DNA from: Aeromonas finlandensis
GTDB lineage: Bacteria; Pseudomonadota; Gammaproteobacteria; Enterobacterales; Aeromonadaceae
Direction: 5' to 3'
Assembly: GCF_000764645.1 (NCBI RefSeq)
Contig: NZ_JRGK01000052.1
Coordinates: forward strand, 1-64,000
DNA: 64,000 bases
Shown here: positions 34,515 to 43,844 of the stretch, piece by piece
Position numbering within the stretch: position 1 is the stretch's first letter
How the letters are laid out: the number at the start of each line of letters is the position of its first letter
The notes under the pieces: generated by a model
The model's database searches: none
The model's input: the letters and a program-made list of their open reading frames with translations, nothing else
What the model was told of the DNA's origin: nothing
Program-made: the position numbers and the translations under genes

Positions 34515-37500
34515 ATGATCACCATCACCCTCGATGGGGCTCAGTTGACGGTTGACCCGACCCAGCCCCTGCTCCAGATAGCAAAACAGCACCACATTGA
34601 CATCCCCTCCCTGTGCGGTGACAACACCAGCGGCCCCAAGACGCCGTGCGATCTTTGCGTGGTGGAGATTGCCGGGCTTGGCATCCGCCGCGCCTGCGAG
34701 ACACGCCCCGAGGCAGGGATGGTGATCACGACGCAAAGCGAGGCCCTGAGCACACACCGCCAGCAGGCGCTCGGTCGCATCCTCTCGGATCACTACGCCG
34801 ATTGCGAGGCTCCCTGCCAGCGCGCCTGCCCGGCCGGGGTGGACATTCAATCCTATCTGCACCACATCGCCATGGGAGATCACCAGGCGGCGATGGCCGT
34901 CATCAAGCAGACCCTGCCGATGCCCCTCTCCATCGGCCGGGTCTGCCCTGCTTTCTGTGAGGCACAGTGCCGCCGTGCGCTGGTGGATGAGCCTATCGCC
35001 ATTCGCCACCTCAAGCGCCATGCCGCCGATCTCGATCTGGCCGATGCAGCCCCCTATCAACCGGCAAAGAAGCCAGCCAAGGGCAAACGGGTGGCCATTA
35101 TCGGCAGTGGCCCGGGCGGCCTCACCTGCGGTTACTATCTGGGTTACGAGGGGTTCGAGGTCGACCTGTTCGAGGCGATGCCCGAAGCGGGTGGCTGGCT
35201 GCGCTACGGCATTCCCGAGTACCGGCTGCCCAAGGCGATCCTTGATCAGGAGATCGCGCTGATGTGCCAAAGCGGTATGCGGATCCACACCAAGCAGCGA
35301 CTGGGCCACCAGATCACCCTCTCGGCACTGTGCCGCGACTATGATGCGGTCTGTCTGGCGGTTGGCGCCTCCAAGGCGGTGCCGATGGATTACCCGGGCA
35401 GCACCCTGGCAGGCTGTTATCTCGGGGTCGATTACCTCAAGGATCAGATGCTGGCCAAGCGGCTCACCACCGGCAAGAGGGTGGCGGTGATCGGCGGCGG
35501 CAACACCGCCATCGACTGCGCCCGTACCGCCATTCGGCTGGGAGCGGAAACCACCCTCATCTATCGCCGCACCCGCGCCGAGATGCCCGCCGAAGCGTAC
35601 GAGATCGACGAGGCGGAGCACGAAGGGGTGCGCTTCATGATGCTCACCAATCCGGTGGAGAATCTGCCGGACAGCCGTGGTCGCGTCTGTCAGGTGCGTC
35701 TCGAGAAGATGGCCCTCGGCGAACCGGATGCCTCCGGTCGCCGCCGCCCCGAGCCCACCGGCGAGTACCTCATTGAAGAGTTTGATACCGTGATTGCGGC
35801 GGTCTCCCAACAACCGGATCTCAGCTTTATGGAAGGGGAGCCCCTCACCCTCCCCTTCACCCGCTGGCAGACGCTGGAGTCCCATCCCGAGACCATGCAC
35901 AGCGGTCACGGCAACCTGTTTGCCATCGGCGATCTGCGCCGCGGGCCCGCCACCGCCATCGAGGCGGTCGCCGATGGCCGCAAGGCCGCACTGGCCATCG
36001 ACCAGTTCCTCCATGGCAACATGGTCGATCCGGTGCACCCCTTCAACGCCTGCAAGGCCCCCAAACTCAAGCAGGTGGATCCCGCCCAGTTTGCTCACCT
36101 GAAAAAAGTCGCCCGCAGCATCATGCCTCATTTGGCAGATAAGGATCGCGAGGGCAGCTTTGCCGAGGTTGAGCGCGGCATCAGTGACCAGGATGCCCGC
36201 AGCGAAGCCAGCCGCTGCCTGGAGTGCGGCTGTCAGGCCAACACAGATTGTGCCCTGCGCGACTACGCCACCGAATACAAGGTCGACCAGCGCGCCCTCG
36301 ATAGCAGCCAGTGCCAGAAGTTTGCAGTGGATAACAGCAGCGAATTTATCGTGTTCGATGCCAACCGCTGCATCGGCTGCGGCCAGTGCGTCCAGACCTG
36401 TGGTGAGCAAGCGGTACAAGGGGTGCTGCACTTTGCCAAAAACAGCGATGGCACCCTCTCGAACCGCCCGCAGTTCGATGCCGGGCTGGCCATGGGCGAC
36501 TCCCACTGCGTGCAGTGCGGCGCCTGTGTACAGGTCTGCCCCACCGGCGCCCTGGTGGATGCCCGCGACAAGTCGCAGGGGCGCACCGAGCTGCTCACGC
36601 CGGTCAATACCATCTGCACCTACTGCGGGGTCGGCTGCGGCGTCACCCTCTATGTCGATGAGGCGCACAACCGCATCCGCTATGTGGAGGGGAACCGCAA
36701 CTCGCCGGTCAATCAGGGGCTGCTCTGCGTCAAGGGGCGCTTCGGGTTTGACTTTATCCAGAGCGAGGAGCGCCTCACTACCCCGCTTATCCGTAAAAAT
36801 GGCGAGCTGGTGCCCGCCAGCTGGCAAGAGGCCATTGAGCTGGTTGCCGAACGCTTCACCGCCCTGCGCCAGCGCTATGGCAGCGATGCACTGGCGGGTT
36901 TCTCGTCGGCCAAAACCACCAACGAAGAGAACTACCTGTTCCAGAAGTTCATGCGCCGGGAGCTTGGCACCAACAACGTGGATCACTGCGCGCGGCTCTG
37001 CCACGCCTCCACTGTCACCGGGCTGGAGGCGTCGCTCGGCAGCGGCGCCATGACCAACGACATCCCGAGCATCGACCACTCGGATCTCATCTTCATCATC
37101 GGCTCCGACACCTCGGCGGCCCACCCCATCATCGGCTCCCATATCAAGCGGGCCGTCACCGCGGGCAAGGCCCGGCTGGTAGTGGCCGATCCGAAGCGGA
37201 TCGAGATGGCGGACCACGCCAGCCTCTATCTGGCCCATCGCCCCGGCACCGACGTGATGCTGCTCAACGGGTTGATGCAGCAGATCATCCAGCACGGCTG
37301 GCACGACCAGGCTTATATCGCCGAGCGGGTGGAAGGGTTCGAAGCGCTGCAAGCGGAGGTGCTCTCCCCCGCCTATGCACCGGACAAGGTGGCCCTCGTC
37401 ACCGGCGTACCGGCCGAGCAGGTGATCGAACTCGCGCGCCTCATCGGCACCGCCGAACGCACCGCCATCTACTACTCCATGGGGATCACCCAGCACACCA

Positions 37501-38681
37501 CCGGCCACGACAACGTGCGGGCCATCGCTAACTTGCAACTGTTGTGCGGCAACATCGGCATCGAAGGGGGTGGCATCAACCCGCTGCGGGGCCAGTCCAA
37601 CGTGCAGGGAGCTTGTGACATGGGGGCGCTGCCCAACTGCCTCCCCGGCTATCAGAAGGTGGCCAACCCCGAGGTGCATGCCCGTTTCGTGGCCGCCTGG
37701 CAGCAGCCAAACTTGCCGCGCACGCCCGGCCTCACCCTCACCGAGACCATCGATGCCGCCTGCGCAGGCAGCCTCAAGGGGCTCTATGTGATGGGGGAGA
37801 ACCCGGTGCTGAGCGATCCGGATCAGCATCACGTCATCGAGGGGCTCAAGCAGCTGGAGTTTCTGGTGGTGCAGGATATCTTCCTCTCCGAAACCGCCCA
37901 GCTCGCCGATGTGGTGCTCCCCTCCTGCTCCTTTGCCGAGAAGAGCGGCCACTTCACCAACACCGAGCGGCGGGTGCAGCGCATCTCCCCCGCCCTCAAG
38001 GCGCCGGGTGAAGCGCGGGAGGATTGGTGGATCATCCAGCAGATCGCCAACGCCATGGGCGGCGACTGGCGCTATCAAAACCCGCAGGAGATCACCGCCG
38101 AGATCTGCCGGGTCACCCCGCAATACGCTGGCATCCAGTGGGATAGGGTGGGACCGGAGGGATTACAGTGGCCCTGCAACGACGCGGCTCCCGAAGGCAC
38201 TCGCCTGCTCCACAGCAAGCAGTTCACCCGTGGCAAGGGAGCGATGGTCGCCACCCCGTTCCGCTATGCCGCCGAGCTGCCCGACGAGACCTATCCCATC
38301 GTGCTCACCACCGGCCGCCTGCTGGAGCAGTTCCACACCGGCACCATGACCCGCAAGACCAAGGGGCTCGACAAGCTGGCTGGCCCGCGGGTGATGATGA
38401 GCGTGGTTGACGCCGAGCGGTTGGGCATCAGCAACAGCGAGAATGTGAAGGTCACCAGCCGCCGCGGCCATATCGAACTGCCCGCCTTCGTCACCAAACG
38501 GATGCAACCGGGGGTGGTCTTTATCCCGTTCCACTTTGCCGAAGCACCGGCCAACCGGCTCACCATCAATGCCACCGACCCCCACGCCAAGATCCCCGAG
38601 TTCAAGGTGGCGGCGGTGCGCATCGACAAGCTGACCAGCCCGCTCCCCTCGGCACCACAGCCAGAGATGGAGATAGCCTGA
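34515..38681 (+). CDS. fdhF: Multidomain formate dehydrogenase alpha chain fused to NAD(P)H oxidoreductase
   Basis: 1388 residues in order: a [2Fe-2S] ferredoxin domain (SLCGDNTSGPKTPCDLC), a GltD/Nfn-like iron-sulfur flavoprotein (CEAPCQRACPAGVDIQSYL; CPAFCEAQCRR; FAD site VAIIGSGPGGLTCGYYLG; NAD(P) site VAVIGGGNTAIDCARTA), two [4Fe-4S] motifs (CIGCGQCVQTC; CVQCGACVQVCP), then the bis-MGD formate dehydrogenase module (CTYCGVGCGVTLY; LLCVKGRFG). The molybdenum ligand is Cys829 in DHCARLCHAS, so this is a non-selenocysteine form. Such fusions occur in Vibrio and Shewanella. Predicted soluble formate oxidation coupled to NAD(P)+, or CO2 reduction. It is monocistronic, without fdhD or other subunits nearby. 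Confidence 0.88.
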   Translation: MITITLDGAQLTVDPTQPLLQIAKQHHIDIPSLCGDNTSGPKTPCDLCVVEIAGLGIRRACETRPEAGMVITTQSEALSTHRQQALGRILSDHYADCEAPCQRACPAGVDIQSYLHHIAMGDHQAAMAVIKQTLPMPLSIGRVCPAFCEAQCRRALVDEPIAIRHLKRHAADLDLADAAPYQPAKKPAKGKRVAIIGSGPGGLTCGYYLGYEGFEVDLFEAMPEAGGWLRYGIPEYRLPKAILDQEIALMCQSGMRIHTKQRLGHQITLSALCRDYDAVCLAVGASKAVPMDYPGSTLAGCYLGVDYLKDQMLAKRLTTGKRVAVIGGGNTAIDCARTAIRLGAETTLIYRRTRAEMPAEAYEIDEAEHEGVRFMMLTNPVENLPDSRGRVCQVRLEKMALGEPDASGRRRPEPTGEYLIEEFDTVIAAVSQQPDLSFMEGEPLTLPFTRWQTLESHPETMHSGHGNLFAIGDLRRGPATAIEAVADGRKAALAIDQFLHGNMVDPVHPFNACKAPKLKQVDPAQFAHLKKVARSIMPHLADKDREGSFAEVERGISDQDARSEASRCLECGCQANTDCALRDYATEYKVDQRALDSSQCQKFAVDNSSEFIVFDANRCIGCGQCVQTCGEQAVQGVLHFAKNSDGTLSNRPQFDAGLAMGDSHCVQCGACVQVCPTGALVDARDKSQGRTELLTPVNTICTYCGVGCGVTLYVDEAHNRIRYVEGNRNSPVNQGLLCVKGRFGFDFIQSEERLTTPLIRKNGELVPASWQEAIELVAERFTALRQRYGSDALAGFSSAKTTNEENYLFQKFMRRELGTNNVDHCARLCHASTVTGLEASLGSGAMTNDIPSIDHSDLIFIIGSDTSAAHPIIGSHIKRAVTAGKARLVVADPKRIEMADHASLYLAHRPGTDVMLLNGLMQQIIQHGWHDQAYIAERVEGFEALQAEVLSPAYAPDKVALVTGVPAEQVIELARLIGTAERTAIYYSMGITQHTTGHDNVRAIANLQLLCGNIGIEGGGINPLRGQSNVQGACDMGALPNCLPGYQKVANPEVHARFVAAWQQPNLPRTPGLTLTETIDAACAGSLKGLYVMGENPVLSDPDQHHVIEGLKQLEFLVVQDIFLSETAQLADVVLPSCSFAEKSGHFTNTERRVQRISPALKAPGEAREDWWIIQQIANAMGGDWRYQNPQEITAEICRVTPQYAGIQWDRVGPEGLQWPCNDAAPEGTRLLHSKQFTRGKGAMVATPFRYAAELPDETYPIVLTTGRLLEQFHTGTMTRKTKGLDKLAGPRVMMSVVDAERLGISNSENVKVTSRRGHIELPAFVTKRMQPGVVFIPFHFAEAPANRLTINATDPHAKIPEFKVAAVRIDKLTSPLPSAPQPEMEIA

Positions 38682-38720
38682 CCGCAGACCAGGTAACGCG
38701 CTGGATAATCCGCAATAAAA

Positions 38721-38748
38721 AGAGCCACCCAACGGGTGGCTCTCTGTT
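38721..38748. terminator. Bidirectional terminator
   Basis: AGAGCCACCC, loop AAC, GGGTGGCTCT. On the minus strand it is followed by TTTTTATT, serving the leftward aga-linked operon; on the plus strand the T content (TCTGTT) is weaker. Confidence 0.85.
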
Positions 38749-38812
38749 CGTCGAACGGCAAATCAATAAACGACATCGGATAATAAAACGATGCTCTCAG
38801 AGAGAGACTCAA

Positions 38813-40645
38813 TTATTGCAACATCTGCGATGTCGCCTTGTTTCTATCCTTGCATGTCGAATCGGTACAATCCCAGGAACGGAATGGAGATACCGTGACT
38901 TGATGATTCAGCGCCTGACTTGAATCAAAACTCAACGTCAACCCACTGAACCGGTTTACCAGACGATAGCTACCATCTCGTTGCTCACGGCCATCATTAC
39001 GGCTTTGCACGGTCGATACTTTGACCCACTGTGAGTTCAAACAGGTATCCGAGGTTTCAGCCCCCAAGCAAGGATCTGCAACCAACCCAACCTCTGCCCC
39101 CCAACGCCTTGAGTCATTGACACCACCCGGCTCAGTAATGCCCAAGTATCTTTTTTGCTCCATATGTCCTGCCGGATAAGCCACAACATGGTAATAACCA
39201 TCTTGCCGGTTCACGAGCCCCCAAGAGAGATCGCCATCATCCTGTCCATGCTTCACCGTCAGATTGAATCGACTATCGGCTGTCAGTACCTCGCCATCGC
39301 GATTACGTAACAGCTTTTCCTCTATCCGCGCTTGATTATCTGTGCCAGTTTTTTGAAAGGTAACGTCAATATATTCAGCACCATATTGCTGACATTCAAT
39401 ATAACAATATGTTCTGGTTGTTTTACCCACAATGAAATTTGACAAGGTTTGTACTTGCGGGTCCATCATGAAGCGATACCAGGATCGAGTCACATAATTA
39501 TTGAGTGTTACTAGCTTTGCCCACTTCTGGCTTGACAAACTCTCGGTCACATAAAACTCCAACGGAGCCTTCTCTCCATTTCCCACCCCTGATGAAGGTT
39601 CCGGTGTGGCAATATATTTGCCCAGATAGCTATTCCATGCGACATTGGCAACCCGCAAGGGGGAGTTGACCAATTTCCCCTGGGCTACCAATTCTGATGC
39701 CGTGCCGACCATAGCGACAGGGTCATACTCGGGTGAAAAGTATCCATTGGCTGACACATCTACTGAGACAATATTACTGGCAGCCCCGGCATTACCCAGA
39801 GAGTAATCACCAGTATTAAACTCTTCCCATCGTCCATTATGAAACTTCCGCCAACTGGCTGGTGACATCTTGCCTGACATTGGCGCTCTCATGACATGCT
39901 CTTGCATAAATGAGCTAAACCCTGTCCAGCCAGAGAGGTTCTGTACACGACTGGTGTAGAATATGTAAAAATATCCTGATGCATAATCGACAAACAGCCG
40001 GGGATCGCCACCGCCATAATTGTAGGTCTGACCAAGCGTTTCTTGTCGAGAATCTTTCATACCATATTGGGAGGTTTGGATAACATCAGTTACTGCCCAA
40101 TTCACTCCTTTATCCGTGGACTTCACCAGTTCAATCGCATCATATCTTGGAGTCAGACCAAAGATTTCATCGTGCAACAAGCCATACCAATCACCACTAT
40201 CCGGATCTACCCACACATCCATTAAACCACAATAATTTATATAATTATAACCAGTCCCCTGTGGTTGTATACGCCTCATTAATGGCGTGTTGGTGCACAA
40301 TGGAACGGTATTTTGAACTGTTGCTTGATCATAAATGCCTTTAATCTCATCATAATTGCGTGAGTTGTTCTTGAAAAGTTCATCTGCGCCTTGATAATTT
40401 TTCTCACTGAAAAAACGCCAAGCGTGATCAGCATTATTTGGATTATACTCGTTGTATTGTGACAGGGTATCATGATAGAAATACTTTCCTGTTTCATCAA
40501 TAAATGAGAAGCCGGGCGAGTCATTCCCTAAATGAACCGCTACCGGAGGTGTGTGTGTAGCAGTAACGGCAGCATTGGCATACTGAACAGATAAACAACT
40601 TAACCCAATTATCCCTCCAGCAACAAGTTGTGAACATATTTTCAT
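38813..40645 (-). CDS. Secreted beta-propeller-like protein with a C-terminal ricin-like segment
   Basis: 610 residues from the ATG preceded by GGAG; signal peptide MKICSQLVAGGIIGLSCLS ending YANA. The middle shows features of five-bladed-propeller glycosidase-like proteins: LMDVWVDPDSGDWYGLLHDE, VKSTDKGVNW, GGGDPRLFVDYASGYFYIFYTSR, and NVAWNSYLGKYIATP. The C-terminal part (DGSYRLVNRFSGLTLSFDSSQ) resembles one repeat of a ricin-type beta-trefoil. Cysteines in pairs suggest disulfides. AT-richer than the core genome. Last gene of the leftward aga-linked operon, 65 bases after a SIS gene, so it may bind or cleave a GalNAc-containing glycan. I cannot name the family; catalytic activity is inference. 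Confidence 0.75.
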   Translation of the reverse strand: MKICSQLVAGGIIGLSCLSVQYANAAVTATHTPPVAVHLGNDSPGFSFIDETGKYFYHDTLSQYNEYNPNNADHAWRFFSEKNYQGADELFKNNSRNYDEIKGIYDQATVQNTVPLCTNTPLMRRIQPQGTGYNYINYCGLMDVWVDPDSGDWYGLLHDEIFGLTPRYDAIELVKSTDKGVNWAVTDVIQTSQYGMKDSRQETLGQTYNYGGGDPRLFVDYASGYFYIFYTSRVQNLSGWTGFSSFMQEHVMRAPMSGKMSPASWRKFHNGRWEEFNTGDYSLGNAGAASNIVSVDVSANGYFSPEYDPVAMVGTASELVAQGKLVNSPLRVANVAWNSYLGKYIATPEPSSGVGNGEKAPLEFYVTESLSSQKWAKLVTLNNYVTRSWYRFMMDPQVQTLSNFIVGKTTRTYCYIECQQYGAEYIDVTFQKTGTDNQARIEEKLLRNRDGEVLTADSRFNLTVKHGQDDGDLSWGLVNRQDGYYHVVAYPAGHMEQKRYLGITEPGGVNDSRRWGAEVGLVADPCLGAETSDTCLNSQWVKVSTVQSRNDGREQRDGSYRLVNRFSGLTLSFDSSQALNHQVTVSPFRSWDCTDSTCKDRNKATSQMLQ

Positions 40646-40710
40646 CTTAAACTCCATGTTATAAGAAGATATGACATTGCCTGCTACACGCAGGAAATAC
40701 CACCATTAAA

Positions 40711-41442
40711 TTACATGCAGGTAACTCTATTTTTATACTTATCAATATTACCTTTATTCACTTCAGCTGCTTGTAACGCATTGACAGAACGCCATAACAG
40801 CGGTTGTTTATCCAGCTTGATAGTCTGTTTGACACATTCACATACCAAGCTATTCAAGATAGTAAAGCCAATCACGGAAGAAATTGATCCGGTTGAAAAG
40901 TCATGATTGGGCACCGGAATAATTGCATCTCCTGGCACGCCCCCCATATCAAGCACATAATCACAAACATCTTCCAGTTTTTTACCGCTCTGGTGCCTTG
41001 ATGACACTGCGCGAGTAAATGCAAAGGAAGTCAAACCAATCACGGTCAAACCTCGTTTTTTACCCTCCATGGCAAATTCAACCGGTACCGGATTTCGGCC
41101 AGAGGTAGATACCACAATCAAGATATCGCCTTGACGCAACTCTTTTTCACCATCGAGCGCGATAGCTGCCAACCCATGTTGCCGTTCAGCAAAAGTACTC
41201 ATCGGAGCATAGGGAGACAGTGCCAGAACAGGTGGTAAAATCGCATTGACTTGTACCAGTCCTCCGGCACGGAAATACATCTCATGGGCAAACATTTGCG
41301 AATGGCCACAGCCTGTAACATGGATCATCCCATCATTTATAATTGAATTGGCCATCGCTACAGCACACTGTTCAATTACCTCTTGCTGATCTTTCACCGC
41401 ATCAATATGTTGTAGCAAGTCAGTCAAATATTTCTTGTACAT
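40711..41442 (-). CDS. SIS-domain sugar-phosphate isomerase-like protein (UPF0309 type), copy 2
   Basis: 243 residues starting MYKKYLTDLLQHI, chosen because GGAGATGG lies 4 bases before it. SIS fold signatures: IHVTGCGHSQMFAHEMYFRAGG and ILIVVSTSGRNPVPVEFAMEGKKRG. SIS domains bind phosphosugars as isomerases, deaminases or regulators; the UPF0309 subgroup has no firm function. About 30 percent of positions look shared with the neighbouring copy at 41457, so the two are probably paralogues acting as a heteromer or on related substrates. Start is 15 bases after the previous gene. Confidence 0.85.
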   Translation of the reverse strand: MYKKYLTDLLQHIDAVKDQQEVIEQCAVAMANSIINDGMIHVTGCGHSQMFAHEMYFRAGGLVQVNAILPPVLALSPYAPMSTFAERQHGLAAIALDGEKELRQGDILIVVSTSGRNPVPVEFAMEGKKRGLTVIGLTSFAFTRAVSSRHQSGKKLEDVCDYVLDMGGVPGDAIIPVPNHDFSTGSISSVIGFTILNSLVCECVKQTIKLDKQPLLWRSVNALQAAEVNKGNIDKYKNRVTCM

Positions 41443-41456
41443 ATAACCATCTCCAA

Positions 41457-42185
41457 TTACAGGCAACTCACACGGCCTTTCATAGACAAAATATGCTTTT
41501 TATTGATCGCATCACCACGATCCAGATTTGAACTAACCCAAACTGGTGGTGTTACCCCAGCCTCAGCCAAATTGCATACCGTCTGTGTCACTAATGCTTG
41601 AATAACTGAGAAACCAATAATGGATGATACCGGGCAACATTTTTCGGAGAGCCCATCCAATTCGATGACCGCATCACCATACGGAATGTTGAGATCAATC
41701 GTAATATCTGCGATATCACTCAAAAACAAACCCGAAGAGTGCTTTGGTTTTGTCCGTTTGCTGAACTCCATCGATTGCAAGGCGATCACCGGAAGCCCGC
41801 GCTTTTTGGCCGCCAAAGCGATATCTACCGTCGGAATTGTACGCCCTGCAATCGAGGCCAAAATGACACAATCCTGTACAGTCACATGCTGGTCTTCAAA
41901 AATAGTCGTCCCAACACCTTCAACTTCATAAATATGATCTGAATAAGCCTGAGTACGCGGTGCGGTAGAATAAATATGTGGTAGCAGAGGGTTGATCGGC
42001 ACCAAGCCACCCGCGCGATAAAATGTTTCCATCGCATAGATATGGCAGTGACCACCAGAAACATGGATAACACCATCATGCTGCACTGCATTGCTCATCA
42101 GTTTCGCAGCATTCTCAATGTTACTCCCTTCATTCGCTATCACTTTCTCAATAATGGCTTTACAGCTATCTATATACTTAATCAT
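41457..42185 (-). CDS. SIS-domain sugar-phosphate isomerase-like protein (UPF0309 type), copy 1
   Basis: 242 residues: IHVSGGHCHIYAMETFYRAGGLVPINPLLP and CVILASIAGRTIPTVDIALAAKKRGLPVIALQS are the SIS core, in which the usual STSG of phosphosugar binding reads SIAG, an unusual replacement. A histidine/cysteine-rich GGHCHIY replaces the GCGHSQ of the neighbour. Lies 20 bases downstream of the PTS EIID gene and is therefore likely to act on the phosphosugar this transporter delivers. Specific reaction unknown. Confidence 0.85.
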   Translation of the reverse strand: MIKYIDSCKAIIEKVIANEGSNIENAAKLMSNAVQHDGVIHVSGGHCHIYAMETFYRAGGLVPINPLLPHIYSTAPRTQAYSDHIYEVEGVGTTIFEDQHVTVQDCVILASIAGRTIPTVDIALAAKKRGLPVIALQSMEFSKRTKPKHSSGLFLSDIADITIDLNIPYGDAVIELDGLSEKCCPVSSIIGFSVIQALVTQTVCNLAEAGVTPPVWVSSNLDRGDAINKKHILSMKGRVSCL

Positions 42186-42205
42186 GTTGTCCTCTCATAT
42201 ATCTA

Positions 42206-43045
42206 TTAAAGTATTCCGACATAATGCAGTAACACTGAACCAACAATCATGCCCAGCATCATTTTGACAGGTGATAGCCCACGCATAATCAGCTTGTAGC
42301 ACCCGATGACGACAATAAGAGGCAAAATATTCGGCATTATTTTGTCTAAAATTCCATCCTGGATATTCAATACTGTGTCACCGAGATGAATTTCAGCACC
42401 AAGTTTGACCCTGACAAATGATGCTGTGAGTGCGCCTACCACTGTCAGACCAAGAATTGTTGCACCACGACTAAATGCATCACTTTGCTGCTTCAGAGAG
42501 CCAAGCGCATTGAGCCCTAATTTGTAACCATAGTTAAACAGCGGGATGTAGATCGAAAATCTAACCAGGTTAAAGAGCAACAGGAAAATAAGCGGCGCGA
42601 TATAAACTTTATCCAATGCCAAGGCTGCTGCAATAGAAGCTGTGATAGGCAATATTGTCAGTTGACACATTGCATCACCAATCCCGCCTAATGGTCCCAT
42701 CGCCGCCACTTTGAAAGAGCGGATGGTTTCTATTGGTTGCTTGCCTTTTTCCATGGCAAGGATAACCCCTTGCATGAAAGTAACCAGCCAAGGTGCAGTA
42801 TTGAAAAACTCGTTATGCAGCTTCAATGATAATGAGAGGTCATGCTTATTTTTATGAATTCGCTGCAATGCCGGTAACATCGCATAGAGGAATCCGGATG
42901 ATTGCATCCTTTGATAGTTAAATGAAGCCTGAACCCACAGCATCCGCAGCCAGGACTGCCTCATAATCTTCTGGTCCAGCACTGCGTTAGTGTCCTGGTC
43001 AAGATACTCTTCATTGTTCATCATTTTTTCAGTGTGCTGTGACAT
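42206..43045 (-). CDS. PTS mannose-family EIID component
   Basis: 279 residues from MSQHTEKMMNNEEYL, one base after the EIIC stop (TAAT ATG). Family signatures are QSWLRMLWVQASFNYQRMQSSGF, FFNTAPWLVTFMQGVILAMEKG and MGPLGGIGDAMCQLTILPITASIA. Together with EIIC it forms the membrane channel of a mannose/N-acetylgalactosamine-type phosphotransferase system. C-terminal hydrophobic segments (LPLIVVIGCYKLIMRG) span the membrane. AT-richer than agaF and kbaY upstream. Confidence 0.93.
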   Translation of the reverse strand: MSQHTEKMMNNEEYLDQDTNAVLDQKIMRQSWLRMLWVQASFNYQRMQSSGFLYAMLPALQRIHKNKHDLSLSLKLHNEFFNTAPWLVTFMQGVILAMEKGKQPIETIRSFKVAAMGPLGGIGDAMCQLTILPITASIAAALALDKVYIAPLIFLLLFNLVRFSIYIPLFNYGYKLGLNALGSLKQQSDAFSRGATILGLTVVGALTASFVRVKLGAEIHLGDTVLNIQDGILDKIMPNILPLIVVIGCYKLIMRGLSPVKMMLGMIVGSVLLHYVGIL

Positions 43046-43046
43046 A

Positions 43047-43835
43047 TTAAATGCCCTCATCCATTTGTTCATTGTCAAGCGGCGTTACTTTGTTTTTGCT
43101 ATTCTTGCGCTCGGCATGATTAAAATAATCGATAATTGCGACAGACAAACCAAGAAGCGCAACAGCGATAACGGGCAACTTCAAAAATGTCGCACAGACA
43201 AAGCCGATGATGAAAAATGGAGTATATTTTTTCTCTTTCAACATCATCTTCAAAAGCATGGCAAAACCCAGTGCCGGCATCATGGCACCAGCGATGCTTA
43301 ACCCTTCTATGATGACTTTCGGGACCTGTTCAACAATTGTTTTTGCAACCACATCACCAAAGTAAGTCGGGATAAAGGCACAGATAAAGAAGGTGAAGAA
43401 ATAGGCTGCCATCCCCAAATAGTTAACTCGTTCGATCCCTTTCACATCACATTCGCCAGCCATCTTGTCGACTTTATTCATCAAGGTGGCAAAACCAGTA
43501 AATTGAATAACGGTTAACTGTTGCATCAGGATAGCAAATGGTATTGCCACACCGACAACTGCACTTGGGGACAATCCAGACTGGATCCCGAAAACAACAC
43601 CAACTGCCGATCCGATAGTGACATTAGGGGGTTGAGCGCCCGCCAATGGCATTAAACCAAGCCAGGCCAGCTCTAACGTCGCACCAATTAACAAGCCTGA
43701 CTCAATATCACCCATCAGCAGGCCAACAACCGTCCCGGTTACAATAGGCCGACCAAACATCAACCCGGAGCCATAATAATCAAGCCCGGCAAAGCCGACC
43801 CACAGGGCGATGGCGAATACAGTTAAAATATCCAT
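43047..43835 (-). CDS. PTS mannose-family EIIC component
   Basis: 262 residues, six or more membrane segments, e.g. VGLLMGDIESGLLIGATLELAWLGLMPL and MMPALGFAMLLKMML. Conserved EIIC motif GAQPPNVTIGSAVG. Together with EIID it carries the sugar while EIIA (agaF) and EIIB phosphorylate it. By operon position the substrate should be N-acetylgalactosamine or galactosamine, though the EIIB-C-D trio could also serve a related amino sugar or disaccharide handled by the SIS proteins. Confidence 0.93.
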   Translation of the reverse strand: MDILTVFAIALWVGFAGLDYYGSGLMFGRPIVTGTVVGLLMGDIESGLLIGATLELAWLGLMPLAGAQPPNVTIGSAVGVVFGIQSGLSPSAVVGVAIPFAILMQQLTVIQFTGFATLMNKVDKMAGECDVKGIERVNYLGMAAYFFTFFICAFIPTYFGDVVAKTIVEQVPKVIIEGLSIAGAMMPALGFAMLLKMMLKEKKYTPFFIIGFVCATFLKLPVIAVALLGLSVAIIDYFNHAERKNSKNKVTPLDNEQMDEGI

Positions 43836-43844
43836 ATTTTCACC

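Noticed and set aside
36981-37004. Selenocysteine codon in the formate dehydrogenase
   Set aside because: The active-site codon is TGC (Cys829), not TGA, and no SECIS-like hairpin is needed.
34368-38123. 1251-codon open frame antisense to the formate dehydrogenase gene
   Set aside because: It is the codon-phase shadow of a GC-rich gene on the other strand; the translation is low-complexity, rich in G, A, L and H, with no family motif.
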